This document shows, in pieces, positions 1 to 8,639 of a stretch of 45,488 nt of DNA. A model generated the notes under the pieces. That model was given only the letters and a program-made list of their open reading frames with translations. It was not told the origin of the DNA and did no database searches. Source of the stretch: an uncultured Treponema sp. (lineage in GTDB: Bacteria; Spirochaetota; Spirochaetia; Treponematales; Treponemataceae); contig CALHVG010000022.1 of assembly GCA_938039145.1 (NCBI GenBank), positions 1 to 45,488 on the forward strand. Direction: 5' to 3'. The position numbers and the translations under genes were made by a program. How positions within the stretch are numbered: the first letter of the stretch is position 1; each line of letters opens with the position of its first letter.

Positions 1-2118
1 TTTAATCCTGAAGACAAAAAAATAACAAAAAAGCGCGCTTCAATTCGGAATAAGATAACCATCATATTCGTAACAATGCTACTTGTATCCGGAGGCGGGC
101 TTGGAGTTCTTTCAATAAGAACGGCTCGTCTTGCCGTTACCGAAAAAGTGGAAATCCATCTTGTGGACAAAGCAAAGGACACTGCTAATTTATTGGACGA
201 AAAGATTAGCGGTTTCTTTCAGTATATGGATGGGGTCGCAAGACTTCCACTCATAAAAAATCCTGCCGTTTCTATTGACGAAAAAACAGCTTACCTGAAA
301 AAAGAATTGGGCAACAATCCTGTATTCCACCGGCTTGACCTTTGCGACATGGACGGAAACCGCTACGTCGATATAGGTCATGTCGTGAACGTGTCGAATC
401 AGGAATTCTATCAGGAACCCATGAAAGGAAAACATTACGTTGCAGATCCGATGATTTCGAATCTGGACAAAGCGTACGTTACATTCTTTTCCGTTCCTGT
501 TTATTTTGACGATGGAAAAATACACGGTGTCCTTGTGGGAAGCGTGCTTGCCGAACATCTTGCCGGAATCCTTGGCGATGTAGTTGTCGGGGAAACCGGC
601 TATTGCTATGTCCTTAACGGAAACGCCGACTTGATTGGACATAAAGATTTGGAGCGTTCCAGGCAAAGACCTAATCCTGTGAAAATGGCTGAAAAAGATC
701 CTGCATACGCATCGACGGCAAAATTCGTGAAAGAAGCGCTTTCCGGAACGTCGCACAATATCGGTTTCTATGAGTTCAATGGAGTCAAAATCATTTCGTC
801 ATACGCACGAATGGATCTTGCAGACTGGATTATCTTTATTTCCGCGCCCAGAAAAGAATTCATGGGAGCTATAAACAAGCTCAGGCTGAACATATTCCTT
901 ATAGGATTTTCCATTTTCATCGTGTCGGTGATAACGATTTATTTTGTGTCCAGGAAAATATCATCTTCCATTCAGACAGCCACGGAAACGCTCAAGGACA
1001 TCGCAAACGGAGACGGAGATTTGACCGCCAGGCTTGCCGTTCAAGGAAACGACGAGATGACCGACCTTGCAATCTATTTCAATCAGACCATAGAAAAGAT
1101 ACGGCATTCCGTGGCCACTGTCGCCGACAACGCGATTACGATGACGAACATCGGAAACAATCTTGCGAACAACATGATGCAGACCGCAAGTTCCGTGAAC
1201 GAGATTGCCGCAAACATCAACGGCGTAAAAAAACAGACGCAGAATCAGGCGGCGAGTGTTACCGAAACATCTTCCACAATGGAAGAAATCCTTAGGACAA
1301 TACAAAACCTCAACGGAAGCATAGAAACTCAGTCGGCAAGCGTTACCCAATCCAGCGCGGCGGTCGAGCAGATGGCAGGAAACATAGATTCAATAACGAA
1401 AATCCTTTCAAAGAACGACACTTCCGTGCAGGAACTTTTCAACGCCACCGCATCCGGAAAGAAGTCGCTCCAGCAATCGAATGATGTTACGCAGAAACTT
1501 TCAAAGGCTTCCGGCGGACTTATAGACGCAAGCAACGTCATTCAGAGCATCGCAAGCCAGACGAACCTTCTTGCGATGAACGCTGCGATTGAGGCGGCGC
1601 ACGCAGGGGATGCCGGAAAAGGATTTGCCGTAGTTGCGGACGAGATTCGAAAACTCGCCGAGGAATCTTCAATGCAGGCAAAGAACATAACGAGTGTCCT
1701 TACCTCGCTCGACACCGAAATCGACGGACTTCTAAAATCGTCCCAGGTGGTCGAAGAAGAATTCAATTCGATAATGAATCTTTCCGAGCAGGTAAAGAAT
1801 GCGAGCGCAAACATAATGTCTGCGATGACCGAACAGGAAAACGGCACAAGGGAAGTCCTTGCCGCAATCAAAAGCATAAACTCCGTTACGCTGGAAGTAA
1901 AAGACGGTTCTCTTGAGATGTACAAAGGCGGCGAAAAAGTTGCCAAGGAAATGAGGGAACTTCAGAATCTTACAAGAATCATAACCGAAAGCATGAACGA
2001 AATGGCAACGGGAGTTGAGCAGGTGAACAATGCGGTCCAGGAAGTGAATACAATCTCAATCAAGAACAAGGAAAGCATAGGTGTCCTTTCGGAAGTTGTA
2101 GGAAAGTTCAAGATTTAG
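1..2118 (+). CDS. methyl-accepting chemotaxis protein, 5' end cut by the window edge
   Basis: This is a transmembrane chemoreceptor that signals to CheA/CheW. The frame is open from base 1, and the residues before the first ATG (position 76) continue into a hydrophobic helix, so the true start lies upstream and the protein is partial here (about 705 residues visible). In order it has a first membrane segment (residues about 20-40), an extracytoplasmic Cache-type sensor region to about residue 290, a second membrane segment near 295-315, a HAMP linker, and a long coiled-coil signalling domain. The conserved hairpin tip, containing the motif QTNLLAMNAAIEAAHAG, is near residue 520. There is no C-terminal CheR-docking pentapeptide. 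The Cache domain suggests a small-molecule ligand, but the ligand cannot be read from sequence. A strong terminator follows, so the gene is the last of its transcript. Confidence 0.93.
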   Translation, partial: FNPEDKKITKKRASIRNKITIIFVTMLLVSGGGLGVLSIRTARLAVTEKVEIHLVDKAKDTANLLDEKISGFFQYMDGVARLPLIKNPAVSIDEKTAYLKKELGNNPVFHRLDLCDMDGNRYVDIGHVVNVSNQEFYQEPMKGKHYVADPMISNLDKAYVTFFSVPVYFDDGKIHGVLVGSVLAEHLAGILGDVVVGETGYCYVLNGNADLIGHKDLERSRQRPNPVKMAEKDPAYASTAKFVKEALSGTSHNIGFYEFNGVKIISSYARMDLADWIIFISAPRKEFMGAINKLRLNIFLIGFSIFIVSVITIYFVSRKISSSIQTATETLKDIANGDGDLTARLAVQGNDEMTDLAIYFNQTIEKIRHSVATVADNAITMTNIGNNLANNMMQTASSVNEIAANINGVKKQTQNQAASVTETSSTMEEILRTIQNLNGSIETQSASVTQSSAAVEQMAGNIDSITKILSKNDTSVQELFNATASGKKSLQQSNDVTQKLSKASGGLIDASNVIQSIASQTNLLAMNAAIEAAHAGDAGKGFAVVADEIRKLAEESSMQAKNITSVLTSLDTEIDGLLKSSQVVEEEFNSIMNLSEQVKNASANIMSAMTEQENGTREVLAAIKSINSVTLEVKDGSLEMYKGGEKVAKEMRELQNLTRIITESMNEMATGVEQVNNAVQEVNTISIKNKESIGVLSEVVGKFKI

Positions 2119-2140
2119 CCGATTCATTTTGTGCTGTAAA

Positions 2141-2188
2141 AAAAAGCTGCACCTTCGGGAACTTTTCCTTTTGGGTGCGGCTTTTTTT
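2141..2188 (+). terminator. intrinsic terminator of the chemoreceptor gene
   Basis: The stem AAAAGCTGCACC (ending at 2153) pairs with GGGTGCGGCTTTT (from 2173) with one G-U pair, and a run of seven T follows. It begins about 22 bases after the stop codon. Confidence 0.9.
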
Positions 2189-2315
2189 ATTCGGACGGCT
2201 ATATTGGATTTTAAGCTGCCGGTTCCGTGTTACGTAGACTTAAAGGCGGAAAGAGCTTTAGCCCGTGCCGAAAAACTAAGAGCCGTTTTATATTCGTGTA
2301 TCTGAAAAAAACAGC

Positions 2316-2516
2316 CGCATAGATTACGCACTACGACCGACGTAGATTATGCTCTATGCCTGACATAGATTATGAGCTTATCTCTATGCAGTAAGCGGGC
2401 GTTACAGCATAGGGTAAGTAGGGCTTACCTGATAAGGTAACGCCCGCTTACCGCATAGGGTAAGTCAGGCTTACCGCATAAGATAACCCTTGCTTCCCCT
2501 ATGGATTTACTCCGCT
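2316..2516. repeat. 23-bp-period palindromic repeat array (copy A)
   Basis: Short inverted repeats recur every 23 bases. CTACG-ACCGA-CGTAG starts at 2331, CTATG-CCTGA-CATAG at 2354, and a degenerate unit at 2377. TTAC units then start at 2402, 2425, 2448 and 2471 (TTACC-N6-GGTAA or near versions), and TTCCCC starts at 2494. The spacer ATTATGCT between the first units is the reverse complement of AGCATAAT in copy B at 8091-8378, so that part is inverted relative to copy B. The TTACC part has the same orientation in both. A perfect 15-bp inverted repeat joins 2391-2405 (GTAAGCGGGCGTTAC) to 2437-2451. No ORF covers it. It is not a CRISPR array: units are contiguous and there are no unique spacers. 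Function unknown. Confidence 0.88.
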
Positions 2517-2795
2517 TAAAAGCGTCAGTCTTATCTTAAAAAAACGCCTCTTATTGCATGATTTTTTAATTTTATACTTACGCCCCCGGATGTTCCGCAC
2601 ATGACTTCTGCATCATCGATGGCGCTGTTCCCGCATACTGCGTAAATGCGCACGATTCTTAACGGCTATTTTTGTTCGTTATGTAAAATAAGCGCAATAT
2701 TTAATTCTGCGAGCATTTGAATAATTTGTTTTTATCTTTGTTTTTTCGTATTTTAAATTTAAAGAATCGAATTTAAGAAACAGACGGAGGTTTTT
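2517..2795. other. intergenic region upstream of clpB
   Basis: CGCTTAAAAGCG (2513-2524) may be a last degenerate palindrome of the array. The rest is AT-rich and should hold the clpB promoter, but no -35/-10 pair stands out. No CIRCE (HrcA) inverted repeat is seen, so HrcA control of clpB is not supported here. A good ribosome binding site, GACGGAGG, ends about six bases before the clpB ATG. Confidence 0.5.
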
Positions 2796-5414
2796 ATGAA
2801 TTACGATCAATTTACGATAAAAACTCAGGAAGCAATTCAGGATGCGGCATCCCTTGCCCAGAAAAATGACCATGGAGAAATCGGTCTTGAGCATCTTTTG
2901 AGCGCACTCTTGAATCAGCAGGACGGAATAGTTGTCCCCATCGTGGAGCATATAGGAGTCGGATGCGCCTCGTTGAAAAATCAGGTGGAAAATCTTCTTT
3001 CGCAATATCCGAAAGTTACGGGAAATGCGCAGGTGCGTTTTTCTTCGGAGACGGAAAAGACAATCGCAAAGGCTGAAAACGAGATGTCCAAACTCAAGGA
3101 TAAATTTCTTTCATGCGAGCATATTCTTCTTTCAATGGCAAAATCCGACGGGCGTGTCGGAGAACTTCTTCGTAAAAACGGAATCACTTACGAATCCGTG
3201 ATGGAAAGCCTAAAATCGGTTCGTGGAAATCAGACTGTGGATTCGCAGGACCCTGAATCCAAGATGATGAGCCTTGAAAAATATTGCACAGACCTTACCG
3301 CTCGTGCAAGGCAGGAAAAAATCGACCCCGTAATCGGAAGAGACGAAGAAATAAGGCGTGTCATGCAGGTGCTTTGCCGCCGCACAAAAAACAATCCCGT
3401 GCTTATAGGAGAGCCGGGAGTAGGAAAAACAGCTGTTGTTGAAGGACTTGCCCGTCGTATAGCCGCCGGGGATGTTCCCGAGAGCCTAAAATCAAAAAGG
3501 CTTTTGACGCTTGACATGGGAAGCCTTGTTGCGGGCGCAAAATTTCGGGGCGAGTTCGAAGAAAGATTAAAAGCTGTGATTCAGGAAGTTACAAAATCCG
3601 AGGGGAACATAATTCTTTTCATCGACGAACTTCACACAATCGTTGGAGCGGGCGCAAGCGAAGGCTCGATGGACGCTTCGAATCTTCTGAAGCCAGCTTT
3701 GAGCCGTGGCGAAATCCATGTGATTGGAGCGACCACGCTTGACGAGTACAGAAAATACATCGAAAAGGATGCGGCGTTGGAGCGTCGTTTTCAGCAGGTG
3801 TATTGCGCAGAGCCCAGCGTCGAGGACACAATCGCGATTTTGCGTGGACTTCGCGACAGGTATGAGATTCATCATGGGGTTCGTATAAACGACGAGGCTT
3901 TGGTGGAAGCGGCTGTCCTTTCAAACCGCTACATCACAAACAGATTTTTGCCCGACAAGGCTATTGACCTTGTGGACGAAGCCGCAAGCCGAATCAAGAT
4001 GGAAATCGAAAGCCAGCCGGAGGAACTTGACCAGATTGAACGAAAACTTCTTCAGCTTCAGATTGAAAGGCAGTCTTTGAGCAAGGAAGACGATTCTGCC
4101 TCAAAGGAAAGGCTTTTGAAACTCGAAAAAGAGATAAGCGAGACGGGCGCAAAACGCGATGCCATGAAAATGCAGTGGCAGAACGAAAAGGACAGCATCG
4201 ACAAAAGCCGCAAAATCAAGGAAAAACTTGAAAATGCAAGATTCGAGGAAGAAAAATTTACACGCGAAGGAAATCTTGCAAAGGCGGCGGAACTGAAATA
4301 TTCGGTGATTCCGGCTTTAGAAAAGGAACTCGACTTGGCTTCAAAAGAAGATAAAGAACGCGGCGAAAATTCCGGAAAGCTGAGCCTTCTTAGGCAGGAA
4401 GTTACCGAAGAGGACATCGCAAAAGTCGTTTCGACTTGGACGGGCATTCCTGTGAGCAAAATGCTTTCAAGCGAAAAGCAAAAATATCTTGAGCTTGAAA
4501 AAGTTCTTCACAAAAGGGTTATCGGACAAAATGAAGCCGTTCAGGTTGTAAGCGATGCGATTCGCAGAAACAGGAGCGGATTAAGCGACCCTAACCGTCC
4601 GCTCGGTTCGTTCATGTTCATAGGTCCTACTGGAGTCGGAAAAACGGAACTTGCAAAAACTTTGGCGGATTTTCTTTTTAACGACGAAAAATCTTTGACA
4701 AGAATCGATATGTCCGAATATATGGAAAAATTCAGCGTAACCCGACTGATTGGCTCTCCTCCCGGATACGTTGGCTACGACGAAGGCGGTCAACTTACCG
4801 AGGCTGTGCGCCGTCGCCCTTACAGCGTGATTCTTTTTGACGAAGTGGAAAAAGCCCATCCCGATGTCTTTAACGTTCTTCTTCAGGTTTTGGACGACGG
4901 AAGGCTTACAGACGGACAGGGACGCATCGTGGATTTCAAGAACACAATCATAATCATGACAAGTAATCTTGGAAGCGACTTGATTCTTGAGGATTCGGAA
5001 CACGCCCCTGAAAATGCGGATTCTTCGATAAGTCCGGAAACAAAAGAAAAGATTTCGGCTCTTCTAAAATCAAATTTCCGACCGGAATTCTTGAATCGAA
5101 TAGACGAAATTGTGATGTTCCGCCGCCTTTCAAAAGACTGCATAGGCGGAATCGTAAGCCTTCAGGTTTCACGGGTGGAAAAACGCCTTAAAGAAAAGCG
5201 GATTTTTCTAGATTTTGACAAGAGTGCTTTGGATTTCCTTTCCGAAAAAGGTTACGATTCTGCGTTCGGTGCGCGTCCTGTAAAGCGTGCGATTCAAACT
5301 TGGGTCGAAAATCCGCTTTCGAAAGAACTGCTTTCCGGGCGTTTTGTCGAAGGAAGCAGAATAAAGGCAACGAGCGACGGAAAATCAATTATTTTTTCCG
5401 AGGGAAAAGCGTAG
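2796..5414 (+). CDS. clpB: ATP-dependent chaperone ClpB (disaggregase)
   Basis: Cytoplasmic AAA+ hexamer that extracts polypeptides from aggregates together with DnaK/DnaJ/GrpE. The 872 residues match the usual family length. An N-terminal Clp repeat domain (about 1-145) is followed by the first AAA+ domain with Walker A GEPGVGKT at 205-212 and a VGAGASEG loop. A long charged coiled-coil middle domain (about 400-530) marks ClpB rather than ClpA/ClpC. The second AAA+ domain has GPTGVGKT at 610-617 and GSPPGYVGYDEGG, followed by the small C-terminal domain. There is no IGF/IGL-type ClpP-docking loop, as expected of ClpB. The ATG at 2796 has a close GGAGG. The gene is monocistronic, with its own terminator. 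Confidence 0.97.
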   Translation: MNYDQFTIKTQEAIQDAASLAQKNDHGEIGLEHLLSALLNQQDGIVVPIVEHIGVGCASLKNQVENLLSQYPKVTGNAQVRFSSETEKTIAKAENEMSKLKDKFLSCEHILLSMAKSDGRVGELLRKNGITYESVMESLKSVRGNQTVDSQDPESKMMSLEKYCTDLTARARQEKIDPVIGRDEEIRRVMQVLCRRTKNNPVLIGEPGVGKTAVVEGLARRIAAGDVPESLKSKRLLTLDMGSLVAGAKFRGEFEERLKAVIQEVTKSEGNIILFIDELHTIVGAGASEGSMDASNLLKPALSRGEIHVIGATTLDEYRKYIEKDAALERRFQQVYCAEPSVEDTIAILRGLRDRYEIHHGVRINDEALVEAAVLSNRYITNRFLPDKAIDLVDEAASRIKMEIESQPEELDQIERKLLQLQIERQSLSKEDDSASKERLLKLEKEISETGAKRDAMKMQWQNEKDSIDKSRKIKEKLENARFEEEKFTREGNLAKAAELKYSVIPALEKELDLASKEDKERGENSGKLSLLRQEVTEEDIAKVVSTWTGIPVSKMLSSEKQKYLELEKVLHKRVIGQNEAVQVVSDAIRRNRSGLSDPNRPLGSFMFIGPTGVGKTELAKTLADFLFNDEKSLTRIDMSEYMEKFSVTRLIGSPPGYVGYDEGGQLTEAVRRRPYSVILFDEVEKAHPDVFNVLLQVLDDGRLTDGQGRIVDFKNTIIIMTSNLGSDLILEDSEHAPENADSSISPETKEKISALLKSNFRPEFLNRIDEIVMFRRLSKDCIGGIVSLQVSRVEKRLKEKRIFLDFDKSALDFLSEKGYDSAFGARPVKRAIQTWVENPLSKELLSGRFVEGSRIKATSDGKSIIFSEGKA

Positions 5415-5472
5415 TTTTTAGGCGGAATGTTCCTTCCGATTTATAAAAATCGCATCTCAATTTTTGAGAGAG

Positions 5473-5517
5473 GGGGATGTTCAAGAACTTAGGTCTTGGA
5501 CATCCCCTTCGTTTTCT
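5473..5517 (+). terminator. intrinsic terminator of clpB
   Basis: GGGGATGTTCAAG (5473-5485) pairs with CTTGGACATCCCC (5495-5507) through one G-U pair around a nine-base loop. A T-rich tract follows. Confidence 0.88.
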
Positions 5518-5534
5518 TTGTGAAAATTCTTTGA

Positions 5535-5563
5535 TTGACAATATCACGCAATGAACATAGAAT
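5535..5563 (+). promoter_or_regulatory. sigma-70-type promoter of gapA
   Basis: A perfect -35 TTGACA (5535-5540) is followed by 17 bases and a -10 TAGAAT (5558-5563). It sits 32 bases before the GAPDH start codon and downstream of the clpB terminator. This is among the closest matches to consensus in the window, in keeping with high glycolytic expression. Confidence 0.85.
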
Positions 5564-5594
5564 ATTTAAAATACAGATTTTTAGGAGATATTCC

Positions 5595-6638
5595 ATGGCA
5601 GATGTAAAGGTTGCTATTAATGGTTTCGGCCGAATCGGTCGTTTGGCTTTCCGCCAGATGTTTGGCGCAAAGGGTTATGAGGTCGTTGCAATCAATGACT
5701 TGACAAAGCCTTCTATGCTTGCTCACCTTCTGAAGTATGACACAGCACAGGGCGGATATTGCGGAAAAATGGGAGAAGGACTTCATACCGTTTCTTCCGA
5801 CGATGAAAAGGGAACAATTACCGTAGACGGCAAAGTTCTTAAAATTTATGCGGAAAAAGACGCTGCGAATTGTCCTTGGGGTGAACTGAAGGTCGATGTT
5901 GTTCTTGAATGCACAGGTTTCTATACCTCAAAGGATAAGGCTCAGGCTCACATCACTGCCGGCGCAAGAAAGGTAGTAATTTCCGCTCCTGCTGGAAACG
6001 ATCTTCCGACAATCGTCTTCAATGTAAACCATAAGACACTCACAAAGAACGACAATATTATTTCTGCCGCTTCTTGTACGACAAACTGTCTTGCTCCTAT
6101 GGCTAAGGCATTGAACGATTTTGCTCCAATTCAGAGCGGAATCATGTCTACCATCCACGCTTATACAGGCGACCAGATGATTCTTGATGGTCCTCACCGC
6201 AAGGGAGATCTTCGCCGTGCTCGTGCAGGTGCAGCGAACATCGTTCCTAACTCAACCGGTGCCGCAAAGGCAATCGGACTTGTAATTCCTGAACTGAACG
6301 GAAAACTCATCGGTTCGGCTCAGCGTGTTCCTACACCGACAGGTTCTACGACAATGCTTTTTGCCGTAATCAAGACGGACAAGGAAGTTACAAAGGATGC
6401 GATCAATGCCGCGATGAAGGCTCAGGTAACCGAATCATTCGGATACACGGAAGACGAAATTGTTTCTTCTGATGTAATCGGTATGCGATTCGGTTCGCTT
6501 TTCGATTCAACACAGACAATGGTTTCCAAAGTTGGCGACGGTCTGTATCAGGTCGAAGTTGTGTCTTGGTACGATAACGAAAACTCTTACACAAGCCAGA
6601 TGGTTCGCACCATCAAATATTTCAGCGAAAACTGCTAA
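5595..6638 (+). CDS. gapA: glyceraldehyde-3-phosphate dehydrogenase, type I
   Basis: Cytoplasmic glycolytic enzyme converting glyceraldehyde-3-phosphate, NAD+ and phosphate to 1,3-bisphosphoglycerate. The frame is open from 5535, but the ATG at 5595 is preferred: AGGAGA lies nine bases upstream, the promoter is at 5535-5563, and translation from here gives the canonical Rossmann start VAINGFGRIGR. The protein has 347 residues, slightly longer than the usual 330-340. The catalytic motif ASCTTNC has its cysteine at residue 161, and the C-terminal WYDNE motif is intact. The gene is monocistronic between two terminators. Confidence 0.97.
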   Translation: MADVKVAINGFGRIGRLAFRQMFGAKGYEVVAINDLTKPSMLAHLLKYDTAQGGYCGKMGEGLHTVSSDDEKGTITVDGKVLKIYAEKDAANCPWGELKVDVVLECTGFYTSKDKAQAHITAGARKVVISAPAGNDLPTIVFNVNHKTLTKNDNIISAASCTTNCLAPMAKALNDFAPIQSGIMSTIHAYTGDQMILDGPHRKGDLRRARAGAANIVPNSTGAAKAIGLVIPELNGKLIGSAQRVPTPTGSTTMLFAVIKTDKEVTKDAINAAMKAQVTESFGYTEDEIVSSDVIGMRFGSLFDSTQTMVSKVGDGLYQVEVVSWYDNENSYTSQMVRTIKYFSENC

Positions 6639-6662
6639 TCGTTTTGCTTAAAAGAATGAACT

Positions 6663-6696
6663 GCGATGCTTAAAAATATCAGTTTTTAAGTATCGC
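6663..6696 (+). terminator. first hairpin downstream of gapA
   Basis: GCGATGCTTAAAAA (6663-6676) pairs with TTTTTAAGTATCGC (6683-6696) with one G-U pair. It lacks a following T-run, so it is probably an RNA 3'-end stabiliser or part of a double terminator with the next hairpin. Confidence 0.55.
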
Positions 6697-6704
6697 AAGC
6701 AAAA

Positions 6705-6752
6705 TAAACGGAACTGTCAAAAACTGAAGCGTTTTGGCAGTTCCGTTTTTAT
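6705..6752. terminator. intrinsic terminator between gapA and the radical SAM gene
   Basis: AACGGAACTGTCAAAA (6707-6722) pairs with TTTTGGCAGTTCCGTT (from 6732) with one mismatch, followed by a T-run. The A-rich left flank means it could also stop transcription of the convergent minus-strand gene ending at 6826. Confidence 0.85.
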
Positions 6753-6825
6753 TTAACGCAGGAACATAAAAGATGTTCCGCCTTTTGCGCACTTATACAC
6801 CTGCGCACTTTTCAAAGGCTTTGCT

Positions 6826-7800
6826 TTAATCAATCGGGAGTTTTCTGCATACGTAATCGCAGAAGGTGCAGATTTCGTCTGTTTTACGCCGTATTTTGTT
6901 CTCTCTTTCAAGTTTTTCGGCAAGCGTAGAAAGCCCCGTTTCAAAGCAGAGCTTTACCATCGGATTGGTTTCCGCATTCAGTATAACTTCCGCATAGGAC
7001 TGAGTGATGTTTCCTATGCACAGCGCATTGTTTTCGTTTGAAAATCCGCAGCACGGGGCGATTTTCCCGCTTGAATGAACATACAGAATGTTCCCCGGGC
7101 CTTTGCAATAGTCTTCGGAGAACCATTTACGGCTTTTCCATGCTCTTTTGTCCGTGCACGGGAAAATCTGGCTTGTCCTGTGGATTCTTACGAATGCCTT
7201 TCCCTTTAGAATAATGATTCCCGTCTTTGAGAAGGGATTTATGTATTTTTTTACCCTGCAGTCCATGTCTTTTGAAAGCATTTTGATGTTCTTCAGAATC
7301 AGGTTGTCGGCTGTGCGCACATCTCTTGATTTTCCTCTTTCGTAAGGGACTACAGACTGAATCTCAAGGCTTTCTTCGCCGAAGATTTTTATAACTTCAA
7401 GAACGAACTTACGTATTTTTTTGTAGGGCTGAGCATGGAACGAATCCCAGCTTAGACCGATTTTCCCGTCGAATCCTGCATCGTATATTCTTTTGAGCGT
7501 TTCAGTAAGTTCTTTTTCGGACTTCCACCAGATTCCGTTTGTCATAAGCCTATCGAACATGAAGTCGAGCTCCACGGCTTTGCTTATTACTTTTTCAAGG
7601 AAGTCGGGATAAAGAAAGGGCTCTCCGCCTGAAAAACCGACTTTCTCTACAGTGCATTCATCGGAATCCTTTGCGCTTGAAAGAAACTTCATTGCGCTTT
7701 CCGAATCAAGAACTTCGTTCCCGTTATTTACGTAGCAGTGCGGGCATTTGAGGTTGCATTTTGTTGTGGCGGCAAAGATTATCTCGTCGGGGGAAAACAT
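6826..7800 (-). CDS. radical SAM protein with C-terminal cysteine cluster
   Basis: A radical S-adenosylmethionine enzyme of unknown substrate. The cluster motif CNLKCPHC (C15, C19, C22 from the chosen start) binds the [4Fe-4S] cluster, and GFSGGEPFLYP is the SAM-binding GGE motif. A late cysteine group (CTFCDYVC near the C-terminus, with PCC near residue 245) resembles the SPASM/twitch auxiliary cluster region. The frame is open to a TTG at 7809, but ATG 7800 is preferred because TATACT lies only eight bases upstream and no Shine-Dalgarno precedes either codon (see findings). The gene stands alone, convergent with gapA, with no peptide-precursor ORF recognised beside it. It could be a peptide- or protein-modifying enzyme, but this cannot be decided here. 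Confidence 0.85.
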   Translation of the reverse strand: MFSPDEIIFAATTKCNLKCPHCYVNNGNEVLDSESAMKFLSSAKDSDECTVEKVGFSGGEPFLYPDFLEKVISKAVELDFMFDRLMTNGIWWKSEKELTETLKRIYDAGFDGKIGLSWDSFHAQPYKKIRKFVLEVIKIFGEESLEIQSVVPYERGKSRDVRTADNLILKNIKMLSKDMDCRVKKYINPFSKTGIIILKGKAFVRIHRTSQIFPCTDKRAWKSRKWFSEDYCKGPGNILYVHSSGKIAPCCGFSNENNALCIGNITQSYAEVILNAETNPMVKLCFETGLSTLAEKLERENKIRRKTDEICTFCDYVCRKLPID

Positions 7801-7808
7801 CGTTTGCA

Positions 7809-7817
7809 AGTATAGCA
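7809..7817 (-). promoter_or_regulatory. extended -10 promoter of the radical SAM gene
   Basis: On the minus strand the sequence reads TGCTATACT, an extended -10 (TGN followed by TATACT at 7814-7809). No good -35 is seen. The box ends eight bases before ATG 7800, so the predicted transcript starts at or next to the start codon. Confidence 0.6.
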
Positions 7818-8090
7818 GAATTTATTGTCCTCCGCTATTTATACGAACGGCGGATTACGTACGCGCCCTTACATTGTTCCTGCCGTGCGTAAAAGCCGGG
7901 CGAAAGCTGACGTTTTTTATTGACGTTTTACGGGAACCCTTAGCGCAGTCGGAACCGCACAGCTTACTTTTTTACGCTTTAAGTATGCCCCTAAGGATTA
8001 GGCGCATACCGCATTTTAAGTGCGGAAAAATCTGCCTGATAACAATAAAGCTTTTTAGAACATAAATACGCTGCACTGCGCAAAACCGAC
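7818..8090. other. intergenic region with no recognised gene
   Basis: No convincing ORF is seen. The only visible structure is a small palindrome, CCGCA-N7-TGCGG (8009-8025), which is followed by AAAAA and resembles the units of the adjoining array without fitting their 23-base phase. Confidence 0.4.
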
Positions 8091-8378
8091 GGGCGTTACC
8101 GCATAAGGTGACTGTGCGTTACCTGCCAAGGTAATCGGGCATTACCGCACGCGGTAAGCCCCGGTTACTGCATAGGGTAAGTCTGAGTTACCGCATGAGG
8201 TAAGTGTGCGCTCCCCGGTAAGGGAGGACAGGCTTCCCTTATAAGGGAGAGGTGTACTACCTTATAAGGTTCGTCAGTCGTAGAGCATAATCTACGTCGG
8301 TCGTAGACTATAATTTACGTCAGTCGTAGAGCATAATCTACGTCAGTCGTAGACCATAATCTACGTCAGTCGTAGTGC
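8091..8378. repeat. 23-bp-period palindromic repeat array (copy B)
   Basis: About 13 contiguous units with an exact 23-base period. Left arms start at 8096, 8119, 8142, 8165, 8188, 8211, 8234, 8257 and then, one base earlier in phase, at 8279, 8302, 8325, 8348 and 8371. The first five are TTACC-N6-GGTAA or wobble variants, usually with loop GCATAG or similar. Unit 8211 is CTCCC-N6-GGGAG and 8234 is TTCCC-N6-GGGAG. The last five are CGTAG-N8-CTACG with loop AGCATAAT and linker TCAGT. Arms change on both sides together, so pairing is preserved although the sequence differs. There are no unique spacers, so it is not CRISPR. It lies about 260 bp upstream of the lipoprotein gene at 8640. Confidence 0.9.
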
Positions 8379-8628
8379 ACAGTCTTCGAGATTCGTTCAT
8401 TATAAGTTCCGCGGGGCGTGAATCTTAAATATTAAAAACTTGCAAAAGCGGAAATACGGTCTTAAAATAGCTCATGTATCGGGGCTCTTAAAGGTGATTC
8501 ATTAGGGTTTAAGAAGTGCGTTCAAGCCGTGCCTTCCTTACAAAATCGGTCATCTTTTATATGGAGTTTTTATCTTCCGATAGCTTTGCTTTTCCGGGTC
8601 TATTTCAGGATAGATTTTTTCATGCCAT
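8379..8628. other. leader region of the lipoprotein gene
   Basis: An AT-rich stretch between the repeat array and the lipoprotein ribosome binding site. It must contain that gene's promoter, but no confident -35/-10 pair was picked out. No RNA gene was recognised. Confidence 0.4.
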
Positions 8629-8639
8629 AGGAGAAAATT

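Noticed and set aside
2600..2795. CIRCE element before clpB
   Set aside because: No TTAGCACTC/GAGTGCTAA dyad is present on either strand.
2679..3005. 108-residue minus-strand ORF over the clpB start
   Set aside because: It overlaps the clpB promoter region and first codons in antisense and has no ribosome binding site or family features.
7748..8065. 105-residue plus-strand ORF after the radical SAM gene
   Set aside because: It is antisense to the radical SAM start, has no ribosome binding site, and has an arbitrary composition.
8091..8378. CRISPR array
   Set aside because: Units are contiguous at 23 bases, internally palindromic and without unique spacers; no cas gene is in the window.
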